A DNA stretch of 64,000 nt from Mycobacterium sp. 1274761.0 (GTDB lineage: Bacteria; Actinomycetota; Actinomycetes; Mycobacteriales; Mycobacteriaceae): assembly GCF_001668615.1 (NCBI RefSeq), contig NZ_LZMC01000089.1, positions 1 through 64,000 on the forward strand. Direction: 5' to 3'. How positions within the stretch are numbered: the stretch's first letter is position 1; every line of letters starts with the position of its first letter. The position numbers were made by a program, and so were the translations under genes. The notes under the pieces are model-generated. The model was not told the origin of the DNA. It did no database searches and was given only the letters and a program-made list of their open reading frames with translations. Of this stretch, positions 32,813-41,514 are shown one piece after another.

Positions 32813-33694
32813 ATGGCCGCTGACGAGCTCGACGAACTCTACAAAGCCAGGCCGGAGGAGTTCACCGCCCTCCGCTCCAAGCTTGCCGCCGCGGCCAAGA
32901 AGCGCGGTGACTCCGCGGCGGTGAAGCAGCTTTCCTCAGCGCGCAGGCCGACGACCGCCGCCTGGGTCGTCAATGTGCTCGCGCATACCAATGCAGACGC
33001 CAAGCGTTCGCTGATCGATCTGGGGGAGCGCTTGCGCTCCGCGCACGCCGCGATGGACGGCGCCGCGATCCGCGAGCTGTCCGCCGAACAACGGTCGCTC
33101 GTCGACGAGCTCACCCGTGCCGCGATCGACGGCGCGGAGGTGACGAACCCGACGGCATCGCTGCGCGAGGATGTCACCGCGACGCTGCAGGCGGCGATCG
33201 CCGACCCCGATGTCGCCGACCGCCTCGGACATCTGGCGAAGGCCGAACAGTGGTCGGGCTTCGGCGACTTCGGCGCGTCGATCGCGGTCTCCGCCGCCGC
33301 GCGAAGCGGCAAGGCCAAAGAGAAGGCCGAAGCGGAAGCCACGCCCGACACCGATCACCGAACCTTCCGTACCAGTCGACAGAAGACGCAAATCTCGACT
33401 GGTATCTCGACTGTTAAGGAACGTTCGCGGCGTCAGTCCGCCGAGGCGCGCGAGGCGTTGGCCGCTGCCGAGCGCGCCAAGGACGACGCCGACAACGAAA
33501 TGTCGGACAGGCAAACGGATCTGGCGGTTGCCCGGCTTCGCCGCGACGAGATGCGGCAGCGGCTCGAGGAGGCCGAGCGCAACCTCGACGCGGCCGAAAA
33601 GGCCTACGACGCGGCGAAGCAGGCCAGCCGAACCGCCGCTGAGTCGGTCAAAGAAGTCAAAGCGCGCCTGAGGCAGGCCGAACGCACGACGTGA
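32813..33694 (+). CDS. Coiled-coil protein, function unknown
   Basis: The protein has 293 residues, rich in A, E, K and R. A helical N-terminal half contains TTAAWVVNVLAHTNADAKRSLIDLGERL. A disordered K/E/A-rich linker follows, and then a long heptad-like coiled coil (~200-290) with repeated RRDEMRQRLEEAERNLDAAE-type blocks. No signal or TM segment is present. The ATG at 32813 (MAADELDELY) is chosen because it begins the conserved-looking part; an ATG at 32795 is possible. The stop abuts the convergent ACT gene with no gap. Confidence 0.75.
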   Translation: MAADELDELYKARPEEFTALRSKLAAAAKKRGDSAAVKQLSSARRPTTAAWVVNVLAHTNADAKRSLIDLGERLRSAHAAMDGAAIRELSAEQRSLVDELTRAAIDGAEVTNPTASLREDVTATLQAAIADPDVADRLGHLAKAEQWSGFGDFGASIAVSAAARSGKAKEKAEAEATPDTDHRTFRTSRQKTQISTGISTVKERSRRQSAEAREALAAAERAKDDADNEMSDRQTDLAVARLRRDEMRQRLEEAERNLDAAEKAYDAAKQASRTAAESVKEVKARLRQAERTT

Positions 33695-34069
33695 TCACTG
33701 CACGGCGGCTTTAGCGTCGGCGAGGTTGTCGGCGCCCAGCACCAGCCGGGTTTTCGTCGCGAGGTAGGCCAGGGTGAGGTTCACTCGAGCCGCACCGAGC
33801 TCACGGGCGGCCTCACCCAGCGCGCCGGGCCTGTCCTCGATGTCGAGTACGAGCACCTCCTGCTCGGCTGCGATCTGGATGCCCGCACCTTGTAGAGCCT
33901 CGAATGCCGACGTCGCATCGTCGACGAGGATGTGCAGCTCGGCTTGCCCGCCACCGCTGGTGACCGCGCACAATCCAGAGATGTTGGCGCCGGCGCGGCC
34001 GAGGATGTCACCGATGCGTGCCAGCTCGCCGGGCTGGTCGTCCAGGTAGAGCGTCAGGTCGGTTGCCAT
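33695..34069 (-). CDS. Tandem ACT-domain amino-acid-binding protein
   Basis: The protein has 124 residues with two ACT domains and little else. The first is DLTLYLDDQPGELARIGDILGRAGANI and the second is VLVLDIEDRPGALGEAARELG...VNLTLAYLATKTRLVLGADN. ACT domains bind amino acids and usually regulate enzymes; a stand-alone pair is probably a sensor or a partner of another enzyme. The frame is open further upstream, but MATDLTL at 34069, following the AAAGGACCC stretch, is the natural start. Its TGA stop touches the stop of the coiled-coil gene. Confidence 0.85.
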   Translation of the reverse strand: MATDLTLYLDDQPGELARIGDILGRAGANISGLCAVTSGGGQAELHILVDDATSAFEALQGAGIQIAAEQEVLVLDIEDRPGALGEAARELGAARVNLTLAYLATKTRLVLGADNLADAKAAVQ

Positions 34070-34196
34070 GACCGGGTCCTTTCGTCGCACTACCAATTCT
34101 GGCCCTGGTCTGGCGGAATCGCACCGTCGGCGGTCGCACCTTTCGACGGCTCGCGAAATGGACTGCTGCTCGCCGCCTTTCTGCCATACTGCGACG

Positions 34197-34487
34197 GTGC
34201 GCCGCACATTACCGGCTGTTGCCGCCGTGCTGGCAGTCGTTGTCAGCGGTTGCGGATCCAAGATCGATCCGAACGGCGCTGCCAAATCGGTGGTCGACGT
34301 CGTTTCGCGGGAGACGAAGTTCAAGCCGAAGGACGTCACGTGTCCCGACGGTGTGGACGCCGAAGTCGGAGTCGAATTCGACTGTAAATTCACCGGTCCC
34401 GAAGGCACGCCGTACACCGCCCACATGAAGGTCACCAAGGTCGAGGGCGACGACGTCGAGTTCTACGTCCAGTCCAGACCGAGCTGA
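34197..34487 (+). CDS. DUF4333 lipoprotein
   Basis: The protein has 96 residues from the GTG at 34197. The signal peptide RRTLPAVAAVLAVVVSGC ends in a proper lipobox (VSGC), so it is a membrane-anchored lipoprotein. The mature part, with KFKPKDVTCPDGVDAEVG and FDCKFTG, has the two-cysteine pattern and beta-rich profile of the DUF4333 family, which is common in mycobacteria. The function is unknown. Confidence 0.85.
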   Translation: MRRTLPAVAAVLAVVVSGCGSKIDPNGAAKSVVDVVSRETKFKPKDVTCPDGVDAEVGVEFDCKFTGPEGTPYTAHMKVTKVEGDDVEFYVQSRPS

Positions 34488-34569
34488 GATTTTCGTTTCG
34501 GGCCCAATCGATTTCGGCCGTTACCGCCGGATGTCGTTCTGCGCGAAGGTATTTCGTGCGCGATGGTAC

Positions 34570-35178
34570 CTACGCGACGACCGGCGGCGGGGGAACCTCC
34601 CCAGCCGGAGGCGGCGGCAACTCGCCCGGAGGCGGAAGCAGTTCGGCACCGGGCGGTGGGGGCAGTTCGGCACCAGGAGGCGGCGGAAGCGGAGCCTCCA
34701 TCCCGACCCCGACGACGGGACCCTCCGGCGGCAGCGGGGCCTCTGGAGGCGGAGGCAGGACGCCGGGCGGAAGGGCTTCCTCGGGCGCGGGCGCTTCTGG
34801 CTGCGCCACCTCGAGATACATGTGCTTGGCGAATTGGCTCTGGAAGGCGCCCCCGCCGCCGACCTTCACTCCGCCGCCCTCTCCGGACGACACCGGCGTC
34901 CCGTCAGGGAGCGTCGCGGCGGTGTGGCCGCCGTTCCATCCCACGTTCAGGGCTCCCGGCTTGGTGCCGTACTGGAAGCCGCGCGCCTTGAGAGCGCCCT
35001 CGATGTTGCCGGTATTGAACCGGTCGCCGTAGATGGGGCGGCCGGTCGCGGCGTTGGTGACAAACGACACCAGACCAGAGCAGTCCGTTCCTGCGGCCGA
35101 ATCTCCGCCGGAGATGTAGGGCGTGCCGGACAGCTGCTGGACGAGCGTAAGCAGCGATGCGGTAGCGACAGCAAACAT
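34570..35178 (-). CDS. NlpC/P60-like peptidoglycan endopeptidase with proline-rich tail
   Basis: The protein has 202 residues from the ATG at 35178; longer starts up to 35235 are possible. The catalytic Cys lies in AAGTDCSGLVSFV and the likely His in WNGGHTAATLPDG, as in NlpC/P60 papain-like folds that cut peptidoglycan stem peptides. The last ~70 residues are low-complexity proline repeats (PPPPGAEL, PPPGEL, PPPPAGEV). No clear signal peptide is present, which is odd for a wall enzyme and leaves its site of action open. Repeated CACTGCAGT elements lie upstream. Confidence 0.75.
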   Translation of the reverse strand: MFAVATASLLTLVQQLSGTPYISGGDSAAGTDCSGLVSFVTNAATGRPIYGDRFNTGNIEGALKARGFQYGTKPGALNVGWNGGHTAATLPDGTPVSSGEGGGVKVGGGGAFQSQFAKHMYLEVAQPEAPAPEEALPPGVLPPPPEAPLPPEGPVVGVGMEAPLPPPPGAELPPPPGAELLPPPGELPPPPAGEVPPPPVVA

Positions 35179-35235
35179 GGCGTCGGACACTAACAGAGCT
35201 GCAATTTGGGTCCCAAAATCTGTGACACCCTTCAC

Positions 35236-35559
35236 TACTCCGCACTGCAGTGGTCTGATTCACTTCAGTAATCATTCGAACAATGCTGTGCTGCAAGCAA
35301 TTCCGGCGTACCCAAAAAGGGCGCCTGTCGAATCAGATCTGCGCTAAAGCATTGCACTGCAGTAATTTTCGACCATAGACCCCGGTGCTGAACCAATTTG
35401 ACCCCGAACGCCCCGACCGGCCCATCACATCGCCGGGGCAAACCAGACCAACAACCGCAGCTTTAGCAAAGAAAACGCCCTGACCACCGACAAGCAGCCG
35501 GGTAGGTGCCTATCTCCTCGCGCAGCCGTATGGCTGCATGACGTGAAAGAATCCGCGCG
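35236..35559. other. AT-richer divergent intergenic region with repeated CACTGCAGT elements
   Basis: No gene is seen. The stretch carries CACTGCAGTG at 35243, CACTTCAGTAAT at 35261 and CACTGCAGTAAT at 35355. The last two are each followed by a TTCGA sequence. This looks like a set of binding sites between the endopeptidase gene (leftward) and the ArsR gene (rightward). The remainder shows nothing identifiable. Confidence 0.45.
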
Positions 35560-35844
35560 ATGGACAACGTGTTCAAGGCGCTGGCCGACCCGAGCCGGCG
35601 CCGCCTCCTCGACAGCCTCAATGAGCGCAACGGCCAGAGCCTTCGCGAGCTCTGTTCGACGCTGACGATGGCGCGCCAGTCGGTCGCCAAACACCTGGCG
35701 GTGCTCGAGGCGGCCGAGCTGGTGATCACCGAGCGGCGGGGCAGAGAAAAGCTGCATTTTCTCAACGCCGAGCCGATCAGGGTCATCGCCGAGCACTGGA
35801 TCAAGCGGTACGACCGGGCGCGAATCTCAGCCGTGGGCCAGTAA
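35560..35844 (+). CDS. ArsR-family transcriptional regulator
   Basis: The protein has 94 residues and is a single winged-helix domain. VFKALADPSRRRLLDSL is the family start, followed by the recognition helix MARQSVAKHLAVLEAAELV and the wing TERRGREKLHFL. No cysteine metal-binding motif is present (the one Cys is in LRELCSTL), so it is probably of the SdpR/AHSA1-partner type, not a metal sensor. Its 3' end overlaps the convergent phosphodiesterase gene by 18 bases. Confidence 0.88.
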   Translation: MDNVFKALADPSRRRLLDSLNERNGQSLRELCSTLTMARQSVAKHLAVLEAAELVITERRGREKLHFLNAEPIRVIAEHWIKRYDRARISAVGQ

Positions 35845-36912
35845 CAGAGGTATGCGCTGCTCGGCATCCGTGAGCGAGCCGTGGTGGCCGACCAACGACG
35901 ACAACACGGGCTCCACGGTGCGCCGCACCATCGTTGCGGAGTCGCGGGCCGCCGCGACCACATCACCGATACGCGGCAGGACAGCGTCGCCGACCGGTCC
36001 ACCGAACCACCCCGCCGCAACGGCCTCGTCGCGGGAGACCACCCACGCGCGGTCGGCGAGCGTCTCCCGCCACGCGGCGAGCACCGACTCGGCGGCGCCG
36101 TCGTCGACGTAGACGTGCCGCGCCCGCGGCTCCCCGCCGATGGCCGCCACGCCGTCGAGCAGATCGGCACTGTCATCGATGTCGACCGCGTTGTCGTCGA
36201 CGGCCACCATGCCGTGGTCCGCCACCACCGCCAACAGCCCGCCGGGCGGAAGGCCCTCGACGATGGACTCGACCAGTCGGTCCACCTCGCGCAGTTGCAT
36301 GCGCCACGCCGCAGAACCGGGACCGTAGAGATGGCCCATCAGATCCACCTCGCCGTGGTAGCCGTAGCAGAAGCCACCGTCGGCGACAGCGGTATGCACG
36401 CCGGCTGCCAAATCACCGAGTGCCAGCACCCCGACATATCGACCACCCCGCAGCACCGCACGGGTGAGACCCGAGCCGGTGAACTCGGCGCCAGATACGA
36501 CGCTCACCGCGACCCCCGCGGCGGCCGCCCGTTCAAAGGTCGTCGGCAGCGGCTGTACCTGCTCGGGCGGTGCGGCGTCGCGAAGGTCACCGCCGCGCGG
36601 GTGCGGGCGCCACCGCAGCGGATTGATCAACCCGACACCGGGCAGCCGGAACGACAACCCGACAAGCCCGTGTTCACCCGAGCGGCACCCGGTGCCGACG
36701 GCGGCCAGTCCGGCCACCGTCGTCGACGGGAAGCCCGCCTGCAGCGTCCGGCCCCGCAGCGCCGCCATCACCGGCGCGTCGTCGGCATATGCGTCGAGCA
36801 AGTCGGCACCCAGTCCGTCGACCAGCAGCACACAGGCACCGCGGACCTCGGCGGCGACGTCGATCCTGCGGTCGAACTCGGCGACCCCCATTGCGGCTAG
36901 TACGGACGGCAC
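35827..36912 (-). CDS. Nucleotide pyrophosphatase/phosphodiesterase (alkaline phosphatase superfamily)
   Basis: The protein has 361 residues from the GTG at 36912. VLLVDGLGADLL holds the first metal-binding Asp, and GFPSTTVAGLAAVGTG has the catalytic Thr. The later HGEVDLMGHLYGPGS and VVADHGMV carry the remaining metal ligands. These are marks of type I phosphodiesterase/nucleotide pyrophosphatases. Relatives usually begin some 25 residues earlier. Such a start (MVDLPQPDPRA, ATG near 36962) exists but is in another frame, so a one-base frameshift near 36925-36935 may have removed the true N-terminus. Confidence 0.85.
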   Translation of the reverse strand: MPSVLAAMGVAEFDRRIDVAAEVRGACVLLVDGLGADLLDAYADDAPVMAALRGRTLQAGFPSTTVAGLAAVGTGCRSGEHGLVGLSFRLPGVGLINPLRWRPHPRGGDLRDAAPPEQVQPLPTTFERAAAAGVAVSVVSGAEFTGSGLTRAVLRGGRYVGVLALGDLAAGVHTAVADGGFCYGYHGEVDLMGHLYGPGSAAWRMQLREVDRLVESIVEGLPPGGLLAVVADHGMVAVDDNAVDIDDSADLLDGVAAIGGEPRARHVYVDDGAAESVLAAWRETLADRAWVVSRDEAVAAGWFGGPVGDAVLPRIGDVVAAARDSATMVRRTVEPVLSSLVGHHGSLTDAEQRIPLLLAHG

Positions 36913-36986
36913 GACGTCCGCAGATGGCGGCGCGCGGGTCCGGCTGCGGCAGGTCCACCATGCGAGCCTGCCATATTCTTTGCGCT

Positions 36987-37541
36987 ATGCCGCTGCGGAT
37001 GACGTTGGTTGCGGGCATCGGCGTGGCCATGCTCTCGGTGGCCTGCGCCACAGCGCACGCGACCCCTGACGGCGAGACGTTCTCCATCGGGTCCGCCGCC
37101 ACCGACACGATCGGCGGATACCTGCCCGATGGTCACACCCTGTCGCCGTTCGAGACGACGAACCCGGTCATCACCTGGCTGGATCCGCCGTTGCTGGCCG
37201 CTATCCAGGCCGCCGCCCGTGAGGCCAAGGACGACGGAATCGACATGCAGATCACGTCCGGGTGGCGGACCAAGGGGTTTCAGAAGCGGCTGTTCGACGA
37301 CGGCGTGCGCACGTATGGAAGCCCGGAAGCCGCAGCGCAATTCGTCGCCTCACCCGAGATTTCGCAGCACGTCGTCGGCAAGGCCGTCGACGTGGGACCC
37401 GTGCAGGCCGATACGTGGTTGATCCGCAACGGATCTCGGTTCGGGCTGTGTCAGATCTATGCCAACGAGGTCTGGCATTTCGAGCTCGCCGCCGACAAGG
37501 ACGGCACCTGCCCGCCGTTGAAGCCGAATGCGGCGGGGTAA
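36987..37541 (+). CDS. VanY-type D-alanyl-D-alanine carboxypeptidase (M15B), secreted
   Basis: The protein has 184 residues. The signal peptide MTLVAGIGVAMLSVACATAHA precedes a peptidase M15 domain. Zinc-site motifs are ITSGWRT, SQHVVGKAVDVG (SxHxxGxAxD) and NEVWHFE (ExxH type). The enzyme trims the terminal D-Ala from peptidoglycan stems outside the membrane. The ATG at 36987 or 36999 could start it. It ends one base before the convergent hydrolase gene. Confidence 0.9.
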   Translation: MPLRMTLVAGIGVAMLSVACATAHATPDGETFSIGSAATDTIGGYLPDGHTLSPFETTNPVITWLDPPLLAAIQAAAREAKDDGIDMQITSGWRTKGFQKRLFDDGVRTYGSPEAAAQFVASPEISQHVVGKAVDVGPVQADTWLIRNGSRFGLCQIYANEVWHFELAADKDGTCPPLKPNAAG

Positions 37542-37542
37542 G

Positions 37543-38208
37543 TCAGCGCGACACGGCTGCGATGCGGGCCGCCACATCCTTGGCCACCGCGAGGGTGCCT
37601 GGATCGTCGGCGGCGTGATACCGGTCGGCTGCAGAGTCGTAACGGGCGCCTGCGATAGAGCCGTGATCGGCGTCGAGTTCGACGACCTCGACGGGCCAGC
37701 CGTGGCGTTCGAGTTCTGCGCCGAACTGCCTGCTGGCCGACAACGGAACGACGTCGTCGCCGATTCCGTGCAGCAGCGAGAAGAATGACCGCCGATCGGT
37801 GTTGCCCAGCTCGGCGGCCGGGGAGCGCCCGGAGATCGGGTCGGTTGCCATGAACGCGCCCGCCAGGCAGACCGTATGACGCAGAAAGACATCATGGCGC
37901 TCGGCCTGAACCGTCAGGCCCGCTGCCGCGAGACCACCCATCGACCAGCCGACCAACGTGAGTCCCTCACTCGTGCGCTGCTGCGCGAAGCGCAGCGACT
38001 GCAGTAAATCGTCGCGACCCCCGTCGGCCGCATGAGCGTTCCAGTCGGCGGCGATGACCGACAGCCCATGCTCTGCGACAAACTGCGCGAGCGGCCGGAT
38101 CGCGGTGCGCGAGTCGGTTTGCATGCCGTGCCAGATCAGCACGGTGGGTTGCGTCGGGTCACCGAGAAGGTCGGCCCGCCGGCCCGGGGCGTACTCGACG
38201 GTCTGCAT
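37543..38208 (-). CDS. Alpha/beta hydrolase (dienelactone-hydrolase-like)
   Basis: The protein has 221 residues. The oxyanion turn is LIWHGMQTDSR, the nucleophile elbow is LVGWSMGGLAAAG, the Asp region is GIGDDVVPLSAS, and the catalytic His is in ELDADHGSIAG. It is short and compact, like dienelactone hydrolases and small esterases. The substrate is unknown. Confidence 0.85.
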   Translation of the reverse strand: MQTVEYAPGRRADLLGDPTQPTVLIWHGMQTDSRTAIRPLAQFVAEHGLSVIAADWNAHAADGGRDDLLQSLRFAQQRTSEGLTLVGWSMGGLAAAGLTVQAERHDVFLRHTVCLAGAFMATDPISGRSPAAELGNTDRRSFFSLLHGIGDDVVPLSASRQFGAELERHGWPVEVVELDADHGSIAGARYDSAADRYHAADDPGTLAVAKDVAARIAAVSR

Positions 38209-38309
38209 CCCTCGAGGCTATCTCTTGCCCGTCTCTCGCTGTCTCTCGCTGTATTCTGCCGTTCCCCGCTAGCGTGTGAGGCAGGCAATCGGCAGGAGGG
38301 GGCGGCCCA

Positions 38310-39965
38310 ATGCCCGCATCGGGTGGCGAACTGACGGGGCAAGCGAAGCTGTTCGACGCGCTGACCACCAAGGGCACCGCGTTCACCCACGACGAGCGTC
38401 TCAAGTACGGCCTGTTGGGCCTGCTGCCCACCGCGGAGAAGACGCTCGACCAACAGAGCGACCACTGCTGGCACGAATTCTGCCGGCGCCGAGACGATCT
38501 CGACAAGCACATCTACCTGCGCTCGTTGCAGGACCGCAACGAGACCCTCTTTTACCGCGTGTTGCGGGATCACATCACCGAGACCATGCCGATCGTGTAC
38601 ACCCCCACTGTCGGACTGGCGTGTCAGCGGTTCAGCGAGATCTACCAACGCCCGCGCGGGCTTTTCGTGTCATATCCCGACCGCGACCGGCTGGCCGAGG
38701 TGATCGACAACCGTCCCCACCGCAACCCGGCGGTGATCGTGGTGACCGACGGACAGCGCATTCTCGGCCTCGGCGATCAGGGCATCGGGGGCATGGGCAT
38801 CCCGATCGGGAAGTTGTCGCTCTACACCCTCATCGGCGGCATCGACCCGGCCTGCACCCTGCCGATCGTGCTCGACGTCGGCACCGACAACGTCGAGCTC
38901 CTCGAGGATCCGCAGTACCTCGGCTGGCGACACCGGCGGATCAGCGACGACGAGTACTACTCCTTCATCGGCGATTTCGTATCGGCCGTTCAGGAGCAGT
39001 TGCCCGACGTGCTGCTGCAGTGGGAGGACTTCGCCACCGCGCACGCGTTGCCGATTCTGGAGCGCTATCGCGACAAGCTGCTGACGTTCAACGACGACAT
39101 CCAGGGCACCGCCGCAGTGACGCTCGGCGCTCTACACGGCGCGTCGAACGTCGCGGGCCGTCCGCTGTCACAGCAGCAGGTCTTGATGCTGGGGGCCGGG
39201 TCTGCGGGCATCGGCGTGCTGGACATGGTGAAGCGCGAGATGATCGCCCAAGGATTGTCCGAAGCCGACGCGTTGGCACGGATCTGGGTCGTCGACGTCA
39301 ACGGCCTGCTCACCGACGACCGCACTGACCTGACGAGAGGCCAACGACAGTTCGCGCAGCCGGTGGACCGCGTAGCGGGCTGGGACCTGTCTGGCCCCGC
39401 CCAGCTTGCCGACGTCGTCCACCACGAGGACATCGGGATCCTGCTGGGACTGTCCACCGCGGCGGGGGCCTTCACCGAACCGATCGTGCGGGAGATGGCG
39501 GGAAAAACCGAGCGGCCCATCATCTTTCCGCTGTCCAACCCGACCAGCCGCGCCGAGGCACACCCGGCCGAGCTGGACCACTGGACCGATGGGCGCGCAT
39601 TGATCGCCACCGGCTCGCCGTTCGCGCCTCTGCAGCGCGGCGGCCAGGCGCGGCCTATCGCCCAGTGCAACAACGTGTACATCTTCCCGGCCATGGGGCT
39701 TGCGGTGACTGCGGCCCAAGCTACCCGCGTCACAGACGAGATGATGCGGGTGGCCGCGGCCACGCTCGGTGAGGCATCGCCTGCCCTTTCCGATCCTGTT
39801 GCGCCGCTGCTGCCTTCGTGGTCTGAGGTTTCCGACGTGGCGTGGCGCATCGCCCATGCCGTGGGGCGCCAGGCCATCGCCGAAGGCATCGCACCGGTGC
39901 GCAGCGACGACGAATTGGCCCAACGCATCGCCGACGTGCACTGGACCCCCGAGTACCGCGGCTGA
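38310..39965 (+). CDS. mez: NAD-dependent malic enzyme
   Basis: The protein has 551 residues, the length of mycobacterial Mez. It converts malate to pyruvate and CO2 while reducing NAD(P). Visible features are MPIVYTPTVGLACQRFSEI (catalytic Tyr), RGLFVSYPD, FNDDIQGTAAVTL (metal site), the VLMLGAGSAGIGV nucleotide loop, and the IFPLSNPTSRAEAHP and QCNNVYIFPAMGL segments. It links the TCA cycle to gluconeogenesis and lipid NADPH supply; isocitrate lyase lies nearby in the window. Confidence 0.96.
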   Translation: MPASGGELTGQAKLFDALTTKGTAFTHDERLKYGLLGLLPTAEKTLDQQSDHCWHEFCRRRDDLDKHIYLRSLQDRNETLFYRVLRDHITETMPIVYTPTVGLACQRFSEIYQRPRGLFVSYPDRDRLAEVIDNRPHRNPAVIVVTDGQRILGLGDQGIGGMGIPIGKLSLYTLIGGIDPACTLPIVLDVGTDNVELLEDPQYLGWRHRRISDDEYYSFIGDFVSAVQEQLPDVLLQWEDFATAHALPILERYRDKLLTFNDDIQGTAAVTLGALHGASNVAGRPLSQQQVLMLGAGSAGIGVLDMVKREMIAQGLSEADALARIWVVDVNGLLTDDRTDLTRGQRQFAQPVDRVAGWDLSGPAQLADVVHHEDIGILLGLSTAAGAFTEPIVREMAGKTERPIIFPLSNPTSRAEAHPAELDHWTDGRALIATGSPFAPLQRGGQARPIAQCNNVYIFPAMGLAVTAAQATRVTDEMMRVAAATLGEASPALSDPVAPLLPSWSEVSDVAWRIAHAVGRQAIAEGIAPVRSDDELAQRIADVHWTPEYRG

Positions 39966-39973
39966 GCCTCTCG

Positions 39974-40726
39974 TTATCTCGGCCGGCGGTACTGTTGCAC
40001 GAACCGCCGCAGTATGGTTGGCGGATGCACGATATGACGTTGGCGGGCAGCCTTTTTCAGGGCCTCAGCGGACTCGGGTGCAAAGTAGCCATGGTTCTTG
40101 TAGACGTCGATGCGGGTCAGGATCCCCGCTAGATCCAGCTCGGGATGGAACTGGGTCGCGTAGGTGTTGGAGCCGACACGGAACGCCTGGATAGGGCAAT
40201 CGGGTGAGGATGCCAGGCACACCGCGTCGGCCGGTAATGCGCTGGCCGCCTCGCGGTGGCCACCGAACGCGTCGAAAACCTCGGGCAGCTCGGCAAACAA
40301 CGGGTCCTGCCGGCCCGCCGACGTCAACGTGATCGTCACTGCGGCCACCGGTTCGGGGTAACTGCGGTCAACGGTGGCCCCGATGACCGCGCCGAGCATC
40401 CCGACGCCGTAGCAACATCCGAGGAACGGGAAGTCGCGATCGACAATGCGATCGATTAACGCCAGCAACTCGCCCTCGACGCGCTGCTGCGTCGAACTCT
40501 TCGCTTCCTGTGGATCGCTGGCGTTGTAGGGGCCGCCGCCGAGGATGATGCCCGACCAGTCGTCGAGATCGATATCGCCTAACGGGCTGTGCGTCAATCG
40601 GATTCGCGGCATCGCGGTCTCGTCGAGGCCGGCGAACCGCATCATCGCCTGGTACTCGTCGTCGGCAGCCGCGTCTTCTCCCCGAATGGAGAGCAACAGG
40701 AAGGGGAGATCGGTGTCGGTCGGCAT
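39974..40726 (-). CDS. Class I glutamine amidotransferase (GATase1)
   Basis: The protein has 250 residues from the ATG at 40726 (MPTDTDLP). A longer start at 40756 would overlap the upstream membrane-protein gene. The nucleophile elbow is FLGCCYGVGMLG, the His is in TQFHPEL, and the oxyanion region is IILGGGPYN. It resembles the stand-alone GMP-synthase-like amidotransferases that use glutamine or gamma-glutamyl compounds. It probably acts alone on a small substrate, since no synthase domain is adjacent. Confidence 0.88.
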   Translation of the reverse strand: MPTDTDLPFLLLSIRGEDAAADDEYQAMMRFAGLDETAMPRIRLTHSPLGDIDLDDWSGIILGGGPYNASDPQEAKSSTQQRVEGELLALIDRIVDRDFPFLGCCYGVGMLGAVIGATVDRSYPEPVAAVTITLTSAGRQDPLFAELPEVFDAFGGHREAASALPADAVCLASSPDCPIQAFRVGSNTYATQFHPELDLAGILTRIDVYKNHGYFAPESAEALKKAARQRHIVHPPTILRRFVQQYRRPR

Positions 40727-40737
40727 GGTCGTCCTCG

Positions 40738-41445
40738 TCAACAGAAACCGAAGCACCCGCTACGGCGACTGCCTCCCTCTTTGTCGGGCGCGTCGCCGGG
40801 GATGTTGGACTCGCTGCCGGCGACCGGTTTAGGGACGGGAGCGACGCTCATCGGCGCCCGGGTGACGTCGACCCTCGGCTTCTGTGTCGGGGACGAATCG
40901 ATGTACCGCGGCGAGTATTGGCGTTGCGGCGCCGAGTTGGTGGGCCGGGACGACGCAGGCGGTGGTGGCGGCGAAGACGTCGGCGGCGGGGGAGTCGCGG
41001 CGCGTTTCGGAGCCGTACCCGCCGGGGGCGGCGACTTGCTCGGCGCAGGTGGTAGGACACTGGTCGGCACCTCGGTCGTCGACTGTTCGGCGGTGGTGGC
41101 CCGACTGCGGAAAACGAGCCAACCGCCCAGCGCCACGGCGACGACGATCCCCGCGACGAGCGCGCCCACCGTCGGCTTGGCTCGGTACCACGGCTGCTTG
41201 CGCACACGGGCCATGGCGAAGCCGTGACTGGGCAGGGCGTAGGCCGCCTCGGCAGCCGCGGGCGCAGGTGGCTCGGCGGGTTCGGGGGAGGTCTCGAAGT
41301 TGTCCACTGGGATGGGTTCGGTCGTCGGTTCCTCGAGGGCGCTGCCGGCCGGGCGCGCCGACGCAGTTACCAGCGACGTCAAGAGTGCCTGGTCGGCGGC
41401 GCGGCGAAGGGCGCGACGTTCCATCAGACGGCTCACACGCCCCAT
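40738..41445 (-). CDS. Single-pass membrane protein with proline-rich outer domain
   Basis: The protein has 235 residues. A ~85-residue cytoplasmic part contains RRALRRAADQALL. One TM segment (~93-111, VGALVAGIVVAVALGGWLVF) follows, then a ~120-residue P/S/T-rich tail with PPPPTSSPPPPP runs that ends in a CFGFC dicysteine. The type II layout resembles mycobacterial wall-associated anchors. No function is recognised. Confidence 0.75.
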   Translation of the reverse strand: MGRVSRLMERRALRRAADQALLTSLVTASARPAGSALEEPTTEPIPVDNFETSPEPAEPPAPAAAEAAYALPSHGFAMARVRKQPWYRAKPTVGALVAGIVVAVALGGWLVFRSRATTAEQSTTEVPTSVLPPAPSKSPPPAGTAPKRAATPPPPTSSPPPPPASSRPTNSAPQRQYSPRYIDSSPTQKPRVDVTRAPMSVAPVPKPVAGSESNIPGDAPDKEGGSRRSGCFGFC

Positions 41446-41514
41446 ACAGGAAGACTAACGGGCCGATGGAGATGCCACGTGCACCTGTTTGTGACCGATC
41501 ATCACCGTGAGCGG

